Source: Heterobilharzia americana
Lineage: Eukaryota > Platyhelminthes > Trematoda > Strigeidida > Schistosomatidae
Length of the DNA: 64,000 bases
Assembly (NCBI GenBank): GCA_944470555.2
Contig: OX104131.1
Coordinates: forward strand, 17,910,515 to 17,974,514
Direction of reading: 5' to 3'
The position numbers and the translations under genes are program-made. The notes under the pieces are model-generated. The model was given only the letters and a program-made list of their open reading frames with translations, made no database searches and was not told the DNA's origin. Shown in pieces: positions 34,781 to 47,234 of the stretch. Each line of letters opens with the position of its first letter. Position 1 is the stretch's first letter.

Positions 34781-37700
34781 CAGACCAATGAGTTGTTATC
34801 ACACAGTCTTCAGTGAAAACTATTGCAGGCAACTAGCATGTATTAATCCTTGCAACAATTATCGCTAAGAAGGTCCATTTTTTCAATGAATGCGATCACC
34901 GAAAGAAGCCGCTATCACTTGTTGCGGTAAGGAGCTACAGTTACTGACCACTCTATGAGAGCACTGATACTCTTCTCAAATATGATTTGACCGCCGCTTA
35001 TTGGATAATTTTTGATGTCCTCTAAGTTGACCAGACCTAGGGGGAGCAAAGAGATTTCATACATTTTATACATACACCTCCTGGCTATCTACTGTGGAAA
35101 TAAAGTGGTGAAAACAATGCAGAAATATCTAAAATTAAAAATCTCCACAGTCCTTAACTATTAGAGTACTTGATTCTAAAACATTTTCAGAAAATATGTG
35201 CAACAAAAAGCACTAAGGATTAGGTTGTAAGATGAATGACAAGTGTTTTCATTCACAGAATTCAGCTGGGATACGAAATCACTACGATAGGTCAGATATG
35301 ATACAATCATACTCGAGTAAGATTACTTGTAGTCATGCAATCAACCGAGTTCATGCATCACCCCAAAAATTTATTTAAAGCAAAACAGAATAATAAAGGT
35401 CTTTAAACAAGTCAACCAAATTTACTTACTTACTGGTGCTTTGAATCATGGTAAATATTTGGAAACCCTCATACAAACAAATTTTGTGAAAGGATACAGA
35501 ACAGGTTTTGGGTAAAAGAACTGCCAATTGTTCCTAGGAGGCAAAGTAGCAACTCGAGTAGAAGAAATGCTAACGATAAGCAAGGTGAGATCAAAAATCT
35601 GATTTTGTTTAGAACCGAAAGTGAAATTACTGCATAGAATCCGACTTTGAGATCCCTAGTGGTAGATATAGCTCCTAAATCAAAGTAAACCACTTAAATT
35701 CACCTCACCAGGCTCCATATTATGATAGAAAACAAAATTATTTGCAAGAACGAGACCGAAAATCGTATTTCCACTATCATATCTCGTCACTGTTCATTCA
35801 CTTATGCATCACGAAAAGTCATAGTGACTAGTCAGTGTTGAATAGATAAAACAAACCACAACCATAAGCATTGTTTATCTCAAAAAAGTGAAAGCTAGCT
35901 GACTTTTCTATGTCAAGTTCTTTTTGTTTTGGGATTTTTCGGATCTTCGACAGGTTCTTATACGATAAATCTATGCACCTACTGAACGAGATTCAATGTT
36001 CGCAAAAGTTTTTTCAGTCTCTGTTGGATTACAGCAAAGCACATCTGGCTATCCACTTTCTTTTGTTTAAACAAACCTGGTCGCAGGCTGGTTGTGAAAT
36101 CAGCTGGGCGAAGGGCTCTTTATCAATCTCGGTAATGTCATACTGTGGGAATGCAAGAGTACTGTGTCGCTATGCTGTCATCTAGACTAAGCTAAAAGAC
36201 TTATCAGATGACGATAGAAAGGAGAAAACATTCAGATCCAGACACAGGCTGCGGAAAGAAAGGCACACGACTGATCGTAATGATAAACCTTTAGGTAATG
36301 TGACGAGACATCGAAAATGGCATGAGCTAGGGTTATTACTCCAGAATGGCAGAAAATTCACCTGCAGCCGCAATAAAAGTACCATCGAAGGACGTTCAGA
36401 ATGGGGGCATATGGAACTTAAAAAGACTACTGCGGTACCACTTCTTTCTCTCCGTCTGACTTTCGTCCCAACTTTACGCGTAGAATCCACGTCTTACTGA
36501 GTGGATTTCCCACCTGTTTTCAGAACCAGTGACAGATGAAACGGTAGCTGCATCATCTTATGCTACATCCCAGTAGCTGCGTACCCCAAGCGAGAAGTGT
36601 AATATCGCATAGGGCTTCACTCTTCAAAGAGTGGTTTTATTTTACTGGCCCTAACATGTAGAGTTTTGGTGTCACGGGTGAAATTTTCCCTCATAGACAA
36701 CTAGGATTAATTTCCACCTTTTAGGCCCATGTGGAGTTACCGGGTTTCCTACAGTAACTTAAAGTATGAAGTCCGGGGTCATTCAGCAGATATTGGCATA
36801 CTCCACCAAATGTGGCACTCTAAAAACGTTGGGGGATCTCAAAATGAGTCGTGCGCACTTTTTATGGGGCTCAGGACGGGACTCTGTGGTAGGTGTTCTC
36901 AACCTGTAGGATTGCGTTTCACAGGTCCAGGTTGAGCCCTCTAGGTAATTTAACTTAATATTCACTTCCTCCATCAAGAGTGGACACTACTTTCTCGGTG
37001 GGCGCATTACTGCTTAAAAAGTGGAAATATTTGCGCTGGCCAGGATTGCAGAAAATTACTGACCGACGTTCTGAAGCTTACACTCAAGTCTCTTGTTTCT
37101 GCCCTTAACGTCATTATATACCATCTCAAAGTTTGAAGGATATCGCATTGATGTCCATAACTAAACATTCACGGGGTGAGGGTAGACTTGAGAGTTTAGA
37201 ACCTGAAGTGGGTCACTAAAAGGACATCACGAAAAATGAAAAGTTTGTAACAACTCTTTATGAGATGCCATTTGGGTATGCTACCCAAGCTTAGGACACC
37301 CGGTTCACCTCAGTGGGGAACTTTCTGTTGTCTAGGCGGTCGACATAAACTGGTCACTAGTATCCTACCAAAAACTTTTCAGTTATCACAGGCGTCTAGA
37401 ACGTAACAAGCGAACCACGTATCTTTTAAGAGACCACTTTGAGCCTCGTGAAATCCGTTTCCCCTCTTCTGATGTCCTTGAATGTGATCATCCGTTGAGC
37501 TTTCCCCCACCTCAGACACTGCTTGGAGTAGAGCCACAGGATGGTTGCGCTTGAAATTCCGTCGGCCTCCCCCCTTGAAGACAACTTGGATGATAGCTCG
37601 CACCCCTTTCTTCTAGTTAGTTTTCTGAGTGATTTCTGAAATAAACAAACAAACAACTGGAGCATCCGCAAACCGTTTCGACACGGATGGATGAATTTCC

Positions 37701-39793
37701 CAAAATTTGGAGGAGTTCTTTGATCAACTTGATAAGTCTCCGGGGTCTACACCAATAGTTGTCTGGAACGTGTCTGCCTAATCTTTGTTAGATAATGTAG
37801 GAGGCTGCTCGCGTTGTTGATATACGTCTTACTGGTGGATTAGGGAGCGTAGCAGAAACGTTGCCGAGAGTCTTCAGGTCATAATGTTATTCCGCTGTAG
37901 GGATTTAATAACCTGTGCTCCTGGACCAGTTGGGTTTCTTTTCGCCATGGATAGGCCCCTAATTCCGATCTTGAGTTTCTAGGCAAGGTTCTTCCCATCT
38001 TCATACGAAACTGATTCCTTGAAGACACAGACTAGTTGATGAGTAGTCATCCTCATTGCAGCCCAAAAAGCAAAAGCTACCTTCCGACCATTGTTTTCTG
38101 ACTAACAGCGCAAACACTGACCCAGGGTAGGTGCTGCTTCTGAAATATATTTGAATTCTTCATCGTTCTACTCTTAGACAGCCGCCAGAAAAGGGACAGC
38201 TAGCTTTCGATGACTTTTCTTCTAGGTCCAGTACCCGCTATCTCTAATTTTATCATACAGTACAAACTATTAGTACCGCCTAGCTGTTTTGTATCAAGTA
38301 CCCCGGCTGATATCGTATCCCGTGTTGAGAGACGGGGCTTCAAATGCCTTGGCAACGATAGATCGGTCATGTCCTACGGAAAATAACGTGTATATCACGT
38401 GAAACATTATCTGCTTCCGTTCCATTTCGCTTTCAGGTGGTGGGTAGACTTTGTCTGCACAGTACCTCATTCAGTCATTCGCGATGTAACACCGGCCCGA
38501 GCGTGTGAGTCTAGTCGGTGGATTTTAAGTAGCCTATTTTCGCACAAACTAGTTGTTTATGTGCGCTGCTGGTCAAAAAACCTCCTTGTTCTAGCTGTTT
38601 TTTCTAGAACGGCAGCATCTTCTCGACGCTCATTCCAGTGCCCGTGATGCCAGAAGAATGCTAAGTTTTGTCATGATTGTCATTTAGAGTACAAGAATGG
38701 GCCACACACCCACCTCAGCTCACAATCCTGAAAATTTACATGCAGGTGCTCCCCGTAGCGCAAGATGTTTATTTGATAGAAGGAAGCTATTTCAGGCGCA
38801 GACGGCAGTAAAAACTGTTACGTTAGTTCCGGCAGATTTGGCCAAATACTGGCATTTCTCATACCTGGATGTTATTCTTTTGCAGTGTTATAGCCTTCGG
38901 TTTGGTCCCCGCCATGTCGCTGACATGTAATAAAGGTTGGGGCCAATGGCTGCTACCGTTGAGTCCTACTTCCATGGCGGGCAACTTTTTTAGCATTGTT
39001 CTCTTAAAATTTCCACCACATATACAAGATATCGTAGTTGAAAATAGCCCGTTACTGTGAAGTCCATTTTGCTGAGCGCAGGGAATTTGGGAGTCATCAG
39101 ATGCCTGAAGCTCCGGTCTCGCTCAGCCCCATTCTCGCAGAATGTCAGCAATATCGCTGAACGTTGCAAACGTACCTCAGAGTTCGAGAGGTTAGCTGCC
39201 AAATCTTGTCGGAGAGCATTTCCATTGGTCCTTATGGATAAAGCACATGTTGGGAAAACCTTGTTGATGAGCAGGGCTAATGCGGCCTAGCTCCTAAGCT
39301 GGGTGTACTTCAGAACCCCAGCCAGTGAGAGGGCGGCAAACGTCTTTCAGTCTCCTTCCTTGAACCAGGTACTACCTCTGTCAGAGAAGATTCAATTCTT
39401 TTGACCGATACAGTTTTACTTCCAAGCTATCTAACCCTGGAGTACGGTATGCTGCAACCCACCGCTGTCTGTCGCAAGTTCTTCATTCAATCAGGAATGT
39501 TATATTGTGTCTGGACACTGTGAAGACAGTTAGACTACACAGCCCCTCAGGATATATTCCACCCGTATACCCAGAAAAGCTCAGGCGATCATTGAATCCG
39601 TTCCACTCACACAAGGATTTTTCGTCATCGCACGTGATCCACGATCCACTGGGACCGGTCAAAAACCTACATGCACAAAAGCCAGAAATGGGGGTCAAGA
39701 GCCCACAAAGCTTAGCCCAAAGTATACGGTCCAACATCGCTTCTGAAGAGACGCCCCCAAACAACAAGAAATATACAGTACTTGCTTCGCGAT
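34781..39793. other. Unrecognised 5 kb, no supported gene
   Basis: From about 36 kb the composition becomes less AT-rich than the flanks. Frames of 60-110 residues occur on both strands (for example 36182-36490 on -, 36300-36500 on +, 39505-39795 on +), but none shows a domain, signal or splice pattern I can name. It is probably decayed retroelement DNA. The right edge is abrupt, where the RTE fragment starts. Confidence 0.4.
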
Positions 39794-41625
39794 GATGGTC
39801 CTGCTGCTTTCCCACATTTCAGCAGCTTTATGGCGTTCAGGACTTCCATTTTTGTTGGAGGATTTATGTTCACTTGTAGTTCTGTGGCTGCAGGTGGTAT
39901 TTCTGGACGAAGTGCAGGTGGTGGTGGTGTTCGATTCAAGAGCTTCTTGAAGTGGTCGGCCCATCGTTTCCTTTGTTTCTCTTCTTTCCTAATTAAATCT
40001 CCATCACCATCTTTTATTGGTTTCATCTGCGTTGATCTCTTCCCTGTCAGATAGCAACCTGGTTATTTGACACAATGTTGTCAGGTCTCCGTCTCTCCTA
40101 CCTGCAGCCTGTTCTGCTTCACTTGCCAGTGTTTCGTAGAAGTGTCTTTTGTCTTTGCGTGCACTCTTCTTCACTTCTTTGTCCAGTGTAGTGTTTTATA
40201 CATTGTACTCAGTTCCTCATGTCGTTGAGCATCCTTGCTTGCACTGGTTTATCTCCTGCTTCACCATCCTCCTCTCCCTCCTCTATCAGCTTCCATGTAC
40301 CTGTCGAAATCCATTCCTTATCTTCTTTCTTCTTCCTTCCTAATACAGCTGTGCAAGTTTCTTTCCACATTTCTTCCAAAGACTTCCAGTGTTCTTCCAC
40401 ACAGGTTTCTTCAGGCATGTTCCTCGATATCTCCCATTTTGTCTTGATGGCTGACTAACGTGAAGATCTCCTTTGTAGTTTCATCCTTCAGTTTCTGAGT
40501 GTTGTACTTGAACTGTGGTCTATCAACAGCTTCCTTGAAGGCTTTTAACTTGATTTGGGAGGTTCCTTGAACTAGACAGTGAGTGGTGTGAACCTACATG
40601 TGCTCCTCTTCTTGACCTTGTGTCAAGTAGGCTGACTGCGTCTCCATTTTATTCAGATTGAGATGAAGTTGATTTGATTTTTAGTGTAGTGTGTCCTGGT
40701 GTCTGGTGAAATCAAATCCATGTCGCTCGCTTTGTGGATATCCTTGTGCTTGAACACACTACATCACTCCAATCACCAAATAGTTGAATGCACAGAATTC
40801 TGCAAACAATTCTCCATTCTCGTTCATCACCTCACCTAGCGCTTCTCGACCCATGGTTAGTTCTCTTCCTGTGTTGTCCCCTCACAGTTTGACATTCATG
40901 TCACCCACTAGAATGAGTTTTGATATCACCAACTGCGGTGAGGTCTTGTCCAGCGTTGATTGCAGTTGTGTGTAGAATTCCTCCTTCTTCTCTTGCTCTG
41001 TATTATTTGTAGGTGCGTCACACAGTATTCTATGATTGTGACTTTCCTTCCTTTTGAGTTGAATCTTGCTGTCATGGTCCTAATCTTGGAGGGGATTGGT
41101 TCCCACTGCATGAGAGCCTTCGATGCTGTTGGGGACGTCATGATAGCCACGTCACTCGACAACTCAGTGTGCTCCTGGTTGTCGTCTGGGTGACAATGCT
41201 GGAGTAGATTATTGATTCTCCAGTTGACAGTTTGGAGAGTCCACTTCCATTCCATCTGCTTTCGCACATTCCAAGCACTTCGTTGTGATACCTCCTCATC
41301 TCCTTTGCAATCTGGGCTGCCTTGCTGGGTTCAAACATGGTGCGGACATTCCATGTCCCCACGTCTACTTACGCTTTTGTCGAGAGAAGACGCATCGGCG
41401 AATCGGCTTCCCGAAGGCCTTCAGTAACTGGCGTCATTTCTCCTCTCCGATTCCAGCGAGGAATAATTTTGTCAGTATTTTTTATATTTCGTTTGTGCCT
41501 TGACGTTTCTTTAGAGGTTGGATTTGTTTTACGGGGTAGGGTTGCTAGGCGTGTGCCCAACCTTCCCTGTGTACCCGGGCTTGGGACCGGCTAGCAACTA
41601 GTGAACTAGTTAACCAAGCGAGGTT
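39794..41625 (-). mobile_element. RTE-clade LINE, 5' half only
   Basis: Matches the 8.66-10.51 kb part of the RTE copy on the - strand. The endonuclease opens with GTWNVRTMFEPSKAAQIAKE (about 41359 downward), EMRRYHNEVLGMCESRWNGS follows, and the linker MEVLNAIKLLKCGKAAGPS lies near 39840. It stops where the RT domain should begin. Both copies end at the same 5' boundary (gcgaggtt). Keeping the 5' end and losing the 3' end is the reverse of normal LINE truncation, so a later deletion or rearrangement is likely. Several stops are present. Confidence 0.75.
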
Positions 41626-41949
41626 GCCAAAGAGCTTTAGTTTCCTTTTACAGTCATCAGCGTCCAGTAACATTTATCGCAACAAACAGAGGAGCTCAGG
41701 AACCATACAAACGGACGAGAAACATGTATGCGAATGCATTGACAGCCAGTCGACGACACAAAGTTACGCTCACGAACATGTTTGTTCCCAACCCGAAAAG
41801 TCTGTTCCGCTGCTCTGCAACACTCCGGTAGGCTAAAGCAAGGGTCTCGCAATAACTACGGCCCAACGGACAGGTAGCGACAGTGGAACAGCGCAACTGC
41901 TAGCTGATCAGCATTTGAAAAATTTACTCGCCATCGGCCTACTCAGGAA

Positions 41950-42381
41950 TACCTCACTAGCGAAGTGGGACTCCCAGCTGTTTACTTGGGCGTCCAGCTA
42001 GCGTACAACATACAGCTCCTGGTTACAAAAAATCCATCTCCGGGCCACATAACGTCAATCTTCAAAAGAGGCCAACAACTCGGGGAGATGCAGACTAGTG
42101 ACGCTCTTATCCATACTTCCCAATGTAACGGGAGCGTTAATTCACAATGAACCGAGGACCACCTTATGACGATCAACTTTTTACGCCCCAACAACACAGG
42201 CTTAGAAAAGGGTATTTCTAGATCACTAACATGCCCGCCGCAGCAGATGGATGGACTAGTACTGCCGACCATCGACGACGAGTTGATGTTATTTATCCAG
42301 ACTTTGCCGAGGCTTCTGACCATGTCAACTATGACACAGGAACTGTGGCAGAAACTCATTTCATGAAAACTTAGTGTTGGC
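41950..42381 (+). pseudogene. LINE reverse transcriptase remnant (gypsy target site)
   Basis: + strand pieces: GHITSIFKRGQQLGE (about 42039-42083), AADGWTSTADHRRR and VDVIYPDFAEASDHVNYD (42282-42335), a recognisable RT motif A of jockey/CR1 type (expected form D.IYLDF.KAFD.V). Frameshifts separate the pieces. The gypsy element is inserted just downstream at 42386. Confidence 0.6.
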
Positions 42382-42385
42382 AACC

Positions 42386-42763
42386 TTTAGGATTTGTCTT
42401 GGTGCCAACTGGACAGACGTTTTAGGATTTGTCTTGGTGCCAACTGGACAGACGCAAAAACCAATCACTAATTATTCAGACTTGTTATATACCCACCAAT
42501 ACGAGACCAAGGAAGAACACGATAGCGTAGTCGGATGGAATAGTATATTTGGATGGTTGTGCCAAAATATCGGTGTGTTCCAACTAACTGGCTAGAGAGT
42601 CGAATACGAGCAGTGCAACGTAACACGACAGCGTGCCAAATGGTGAGGATGCTTGACCGGGTGCCTTCAGCTTAGCGAGTCCAGTTAAACTATCAAGGTC
42701 AGCATCAATGTCGAAAGTCATCAAACCCTAGGCTATTGATTTTGGGGAAGTGTGTGACGCTAC
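42386..42763 (-). repeat. 3' LTR with a 35-bp tandem duplication
   Basis: 343 bp at 42421-42763 match the other LTR. The outer (U5) end carries a second tandem copy of the last ~35 bp (42386-42419 against 42421-42454). The outer 35 bp also differ from the 5' LTR at a few positions, while the rest is almost identical. Confidence 0.85.
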
Positions 42764-42780
42764 TGATCATCCCCCCTTGT
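42764..42780 (-). other. Polypurine tract
   Basis: Read on the - strand this is ACAAGGGGGGATGATCA, directly before the 3' LTR. It is the expected place and composition for the plus-strand DNA primer of an LTR retrotransposon. Confidence 0.75.
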
Positions 42781-43182
42781 GAGTTCGTGAGGACCCTAAG
42801 ACGATACCAGCCGGAAGTAAAAACCCAGTGGTTTCTCCACTGGTAAAACTCTTCCGATGCGCTCACTGCGTGAAGTGGTCCCTGGTTGTCTGAACTTATT
42901 CTAGGGTGTCGTGGCAATTAAATAATAAAATACAATAAATCGAATTGGACGTCGATCGCAGTCCTCAGTTCCTTTTGACGTTCCGTCCAGTGCTCGTTGC
43001 ATCTGGAATATAAACAAGTCTTTAACACCACGAAAACGTTTCGTGAAAATGGGAATTATTTATATACAGACATATCGAAAAATAAAAATTTACGCTTATC
43101 TTCACCTTCTTTTTAAAAAGTTTCATTACATGGTAATTTTGTAGGTAAAAAAAGTATGGTTGGCACATTTTATTTCACGCCG

Positions 43183-46100
43183 CTAAGTTGAATACGACTT
43201 CGGATACTCCGGGAACCTGATGGTTCGACCTGACCGTGTTTTCTGTTGCGCCGATGGTTGTTGCAGCTGTGCATTACCAGGCACATCATCAAGAATTTCG
43301 ATAATTGAGCTATCCGTTGGTTGGCTGTAGCCAGCTGGAACGTCACCTACAATGGGGTTGCCTTCGAAATAAGCTGGTTTCAAACGGTCGATACTGACAG
43401 TATCTTCACGTCCGTCTCGCTCAATTATGTAGAATTTCTCATGTCGCTTAATCACTTTGAACGGCCCGTCGTAGGGTGGTTCAAGTGGTCGACGAACCGC
43501 GTCGTGGCGAACAAACACGTGTGATGTCTTCTGTAAACTGGGGTGGACGAAAACATCAGTCGTTTGCGGTCTAATCGGAGAAGGCCTAACTGAACGCATT
43601 GCGTTTGTAAGCCTAGTCACGTAAGATGCCCTGTCGGAAACACGTTTGAAAGTTGAAGGGGAAACAAACTCACCTGGTAGGCGAAGAGTGGTCCCATAGA
43701 CGAGTTCTGCAGGAGTGCATCCAGCATCAACTTTCAACGCGTTACGAATACCTAGTAGGACTAGAGGCAGAGCCTCGGTCCACTGAGGTATGTTTGTAGC
43801 TGAAAGGGAAGCTTTCAGCTGTCGATGGAAACGCTCTACCATGCCATTTGCTTGTGGATGGTAGGCTGTCGTTCGGAACCGAGTGCAACCTAAAAGTGCC
43901 GTTAGAGCGTGAAATAATCCACACTCAAATTGGCGCCCACGGTCGGTTGTGACGTGAGATGGACATCCGAAGTTCGCGATCCATCTTTCGACGAAAACAC
44001 GAGCAACTGTTTCGGCAGTAATATCCTTATTAGGTACTGCTTCCGGCCATCGTGTGAAACGATCAACACAAGTGAAAAGGTAGGTACATCCATTAGATTC
44101 TGGTAGGGGTCCTACAATATCTATATGGACGTGGTCGAAACGCATGTCTGGGGCTAGAAATGAGCCTAAAGGGCTTTTCGTGTGTCGCGTGACTTTACAC
44201 TTTTGACAAGCTAAGCACGACTGGGCCCACTCCTTAACGTCTTTGTTCATCCCAGGCCAGCAGAAACGTTGTGCGATAAGCCTAATGGTGGCTCGTACAC
44301 CTGGATGAGAGAGTTTGTGCAACGTATTGAAGACGTTGCGTCGACAACTCTTCGGAACTATTGGGCGTGGTTGACTAGCAGAGACATCGCACAAAATTGT
44401 ATCCTTGTCTGATCCAACAGGACAAAGTCGCAGTTTGAGAGTTGTGGACGACAACTCATGATGCAGCTCAAGGTCTTCCTTTTGACGCCGAGCTAGTTCA
44501 ACGAGATCAATACCCTCGATATAGTTTATCGAAGCTATTCGAGATAGTGCGTCGGCTGCGGAGTTGTTTGCTCCAGAAATGTGGCGGATGTCTGACGTGA
44601 ACTGGGAAATGTAATCCAGCTGTCGCGACTCACGAGGGGAGTATTTGTCAGACGCCGAGCTGAGGGAAAACGTTAACGGTTTGTGGTCTGTGAAAATAAT
44701 GAAATCACGACCTTCCACAGAATGTCGAAAATGGCGTACAGAACAGTACATGGCTAGGAGTTCCCTACCAAATGTACTGTATCTTGTTTCCGCGTCTTGC
44801 AGCCGCCTCGAGAAAAAGGCTAACGGTTGCCACTGGTTGTCAGTCAACTGTTGCAAAACTGCTCCAATTGCTGAATCAGATGCATCAACAGCAATACTCA
44901 AAGGAGCATTGGGGTCATGATGCATAAGCATGGTTGCGTTCGAAATGGCTTCCTTGACTTTAGAGAAAGCAAGTCTAGCTACGTTGTCCAGAGACACGAA
45001 CTTCGCAGTTCCTCGAAGTAGATCTGTTAGTGGTCTCATGACAGAGGCACAGTTAGGGATAAACCTTCGGTAATAACTTACCAGGCCATTGAAAGTGCGG
45101 AGATGTTTCACAGTGGTCGGCTCTGGATAGTTTGTGATAGCCGCCACTTTATCTCTCAATGGGCGTATACCTTTGTTGTCAATGGTATGCCCAAGGAAGC
45201 TGAGTGATTCAACTCCTATTTCACACTTCTGTAAGTTAACTGTGATGCCATGTTTTTTAAGTCTTTCGAATGCGAGGTCCAAATGTTTAAGGTGAGTTTC
45301 CTTATCTGGACTCGCAATTAGACAGTCATCGATGTAGACATGAACAAAATTCAAACCACGGAAGACATCATCCATAAAGCGTTGGAATGTTTGTGCTGCA
45401 TTCCGAAGACCAAAAGGCATGCGCAGGAATTCAAACAGGCCAAAAGGAGTAATAATGGCTGTTTTCGCGATATCTTCTGCTGCCATAGGTATCTGGTTGT
45501 ACGCTTTGACCAAGTCGATTTTGGAGAAAATGTTCATTCCGCATAAGGTTGCGGTCAAGTCGTAAACGTGAGGTATAGGGTAGCAGTCCGGAGTTGTTTT
45601 GGCGTTAAGCCTTCGGTAATCACCGGTCGGACGCCAGTCGTTGCTATCCTTTTTGGGAACCATGTGCAATGGCGATGCCCAAGGACTGTTTGACGGTCTG
45701 ATAATGCCCAGGTCGAGCATGTGGTCGAATTCATTTTTCGCCGTTTGGAGCTTATCGGGGGCTAGACGGGGCGCTTTGGATGCCACAGGTGGACCTGTGG
45801 TTGTGACGTGATGCATAACATTGCTGGTTATGCACGGAAGAGTGTGCTTCGGTTGCTGCAACTCTGGATATTTCTCCAAAACTGCTTGGTAGGACGCGTC
45901 GCCTGATTGTTTGGCTCTAACGATGGCTAAACTCGGACCTACATAGGTGGTGCCGCCAATAGATAACTTTGTGTTATCTATCAGTCGTCGACGGCGAGCA
46001 TCTACGAGTAGATCGTAATGGTTTAGCAAATCTATGCCAATGATGGGCATAGAAACGTCAGCAAGGAGGAAGATCCAGTGGATAGGTTTGCGTAAACCTA

Positions 46101-46326
46101 AGTTGAGGTAGGCATACTGTCTCCCGAATGTCGCGATTGCCTTACCGTTGGCTGCTTGAAGAGTGAAGGATGGCTCGTGATGACGCCCCTTTGTCGTTGC
46201 GGGAAGAACGCTAACTTCCGCACCGGTGTCGACGAGGTAGCGAACTTTCGTTTTTATGTCGGTGACGTAAAGCAAACGGCTGTTTCCGCCGGCTACGGTT
46301 GCCGTGAGCACGTGCCGGCGTGACCG
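43183..46326 (-). CDS. pol: Gypsy Pol polyprotein (PR-RT-RH-IN)
   Basis: An uninterrupted frame of over 1040 residues, entered by -1 frameshift from gag. There is no ATG at the head; counting starts at the GTG at 46311. Protease active site DTGA lies at 28-31. RT has MPFGLRNA and the catalytic YIDD at 326-329. RNase H shows the D476, E517, D542 and D588 pattern. The integrase zinc finger is H665-X3-H669-X29-C699-X2-C702, and the catalytic triad is D731, D790 and E826 with exactly 35 residues between the last two. A GPF module ([20 protein letters not shown]) and [10 protein letters not shown] follow. All key residues are present, so the enzymes look functional. Products act in the element's virus-like particle and at integration. 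The stop is at 43183-43185. Confidence 0.93.
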   Translation of the reverse strand, partial: RSRRHVLTATVAGGNSRLLYVTDIKTKVRYLVDTGAEVSVLPATTKGRHHEPSFTLQAANGKAIATFGRQYAYLNLGLRKPIHWIFLLADVSMPIIGIDLLNHYDLLVDARRRRLIDNTKLSIGGTTYVGPSLAIVRAKQSGDASYQAVLEKYPELQQPKHTLPCITSNVMHHVTTTGPPVASKAPRLAPDKLQTAKNEFDHMLDLGIIRPSNSPWASPLHMVPKKDSNDWRPTGDYRRLNAKTTPDCYPIPHVYDLTATLCGMNIFSKIDLVKAYNQIPMAAEDIAKTAIITPFGLFEFLRMPFGLRNAAQTFQRFMDDVFRGLNFVHVYIDDCLIASPDKETHLKHLDLAFERLKKHGITVNLQKCEIGVESLSFLGHTIDNKGIRPLRDKVAAITNYPEPTTVKHLRTFNGLVSYYRRFIPNCASVMRPLTDLLRGTAKFVSLDNVARLAFSKVKEAISNATMLMHHDPNAPLSIAVDASDSAIGAVLQQLTDNQWQPLAFFSRRLQDAETRYSTFGRELLAMYCSVRHFRHSVEGRDFIIFTDHKPLTFSLSSASDKYSPRESRQLDYISQFTSDIRHISGANNSAADALSRIASINYIEGIDLVELARRQKEDLELHHELSSTTLKLRLCPVGSDKDTILCDVSASQPRPIVPKSCRRNVFNTLHKLSHPGVRATIRLIAQRFCWPGMNKDVKEWAQSCLACQKCKVTRHTKSPLGSFLAPDMRFDHVHIDIVGPLPESNGCTYLFTCVDRFTRWPEAVPNKDITAETVARVFVERWIANFGCPSHVTTDRGRQFECGLFHALTALLGCTRFRTTAYHPQANGMVERFHRQLKASLSATNIPQWTEALPLVLLGIRNALKVDAGCTPAELVYGTTLRLPGEFVSPSTFKRVSDRASYVTRLTNAMRSVRPSPIRPQTTDVFVHPSLQKTSHVFVRHDAVRRPLEPPYDGPFKVIKRHEKFYIIERDGREDTVSIDRLKPAYFEGNPIVGDVPAGYSQPTDSSIIEILDDVPGNAQLQQPSAQQKTRSGRTIRFPEYPKSYST

Positions 46327-46332
46327 TTTCCC
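46287..46332 (-). promoter_or_regulatory. -1 ribosomal frameshift signal of gypsy gag-pol
   Basis: On the - strand the heptamer GGGAAAC (46332-46326) is phased as G GGA AAC in the gag frame, a canonical X XXY YYZ slippery site. After a 5-nt spacer (GGTCA), CGCCGGC (46320-46314) can pair with GCCGGCG (46293-46287), a 7-bp GC stem. The 20-nt loop holds a small ACGG/CCGT inner hairpin. A slip at this heptamer enters the open pol frame exactly, and gag terminates 27 nt later. Sequence and phase are seen. Function is inferred. Confidence 0.75.
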
Positions 46333-47132
46333 GAGTTTATGTCCTTCTTAAAACGGCATGGTTTACGACATTTTCTGGCTTCATCCCCGTAAGTGTTATG
46401 AAACCAGCACCATTCGGGGTTCTCCACCCTGTTAGGTTTAGTCTTGGGGCTACCATGTGAGTTGCTGAGATGCATTAAGACGCGTTTCTGTGGAGTTCTG
46501 CGTGAACTGGTACTTCGAGATCGTAGCTGCTGTTTAAAAGAGTTGCATGGCCTGGTCACCTCTGAATCCCGGCTCAATGGATTGTCGCAGACAGAATATA
46601 CGTTATAGACGGTTCTGCTAGAAATCTCCAGCATTTTATCTGCCAAGGCTGCCAGGTCATCGAGTGGGACTGACCGCAGTGTCACCAACACGGTTTACAC
46701 AGGTTGTGGTGGTTTCGAGAGAAACAGTTCTCGGAAGAAACCATTGTCGAATGTTCGTGCACCCATAACTTCTCGCATTCGTGTGAGGACTTCAGTAGCT
46801 GAGTGGCTGCCTAGCTCGATGTTACGAATTAATTCGTCTAGGCGCTGGCGATCTGTCAGATCGCCTTTCTTCAAGAGTGCTGCCCTAAGAAGCGCATAAG
46901 GATCACTTACTTCAGGATTAAACATGTTTGCTGTAACATACCTGTTTAATTCTCGCAGTAGTGACCGTATGACAGCAAGAAATCGAGATTGAGGATCTGA
47001 GACACCCTGTTCTCGAAAATCTGCCTCGGCATACAGAAACCATGTTTCCGCATTGTCTGGCCAATATGGCACGAATTGGATCGTGTTCGAGGTCGGCTTA
47101 ATACGAATAAGCCTGGGAGTGTCGTCGGACAT
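46293..47132 (-). pseudogene. gag: Gypsy Gag, interrupted by one in-frame stop
   Basis: Starts at the ATG at 47132 (MSDDTPRLIRIKP). The capsid-like part includes YWPDNAETWFLYAEADF and TDRQRLDELIRNIELG. The frame reaches a TAA at 46695-46697 after 145 residues, then continues in the same frame for another 132 residues to 46293 with LDDLAALADKMLE and the CHCC finger CWFHNTYGDEARKCRKPC (C-X2-H-X9-C-X3-C). This finger type replaces the usual CCHC knuckle in CsRn1-clade elements. There is no frameshift, so a single base change separates the two halves. As it stands, the stop removes the nucleic-acid-binding finger and blocks access to the frameshift site, so this copy probably cannot move alone. 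Confidence 0.88.
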
Positions 47133-47234
47133 AAGAAAGTGTAGTAAATGGATGCATAAATGCTATCGAAATGAACACAGTCTACAAATATAAAATGGAA
47201 CAGGCTCACCAATTCAATATTTGTCGGGATATGT

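Noticed and set aside
36182..36490. 102-residue - strand frame with an overlapping + strand frame
   Set aside because: Both strands are open by chance and neither shows a family motif, so it is described only as unrecognised DNA.
39505..39795. 96-residue + strand frame
   Set aside because: It runs into the edge of the RTE fragment, has no domain and no splice or start context.
41982..42383. 133-residue - strand frame
   Set aside because: The + strand of the same stretch holds recognisable RT residues, so this is a shadow.
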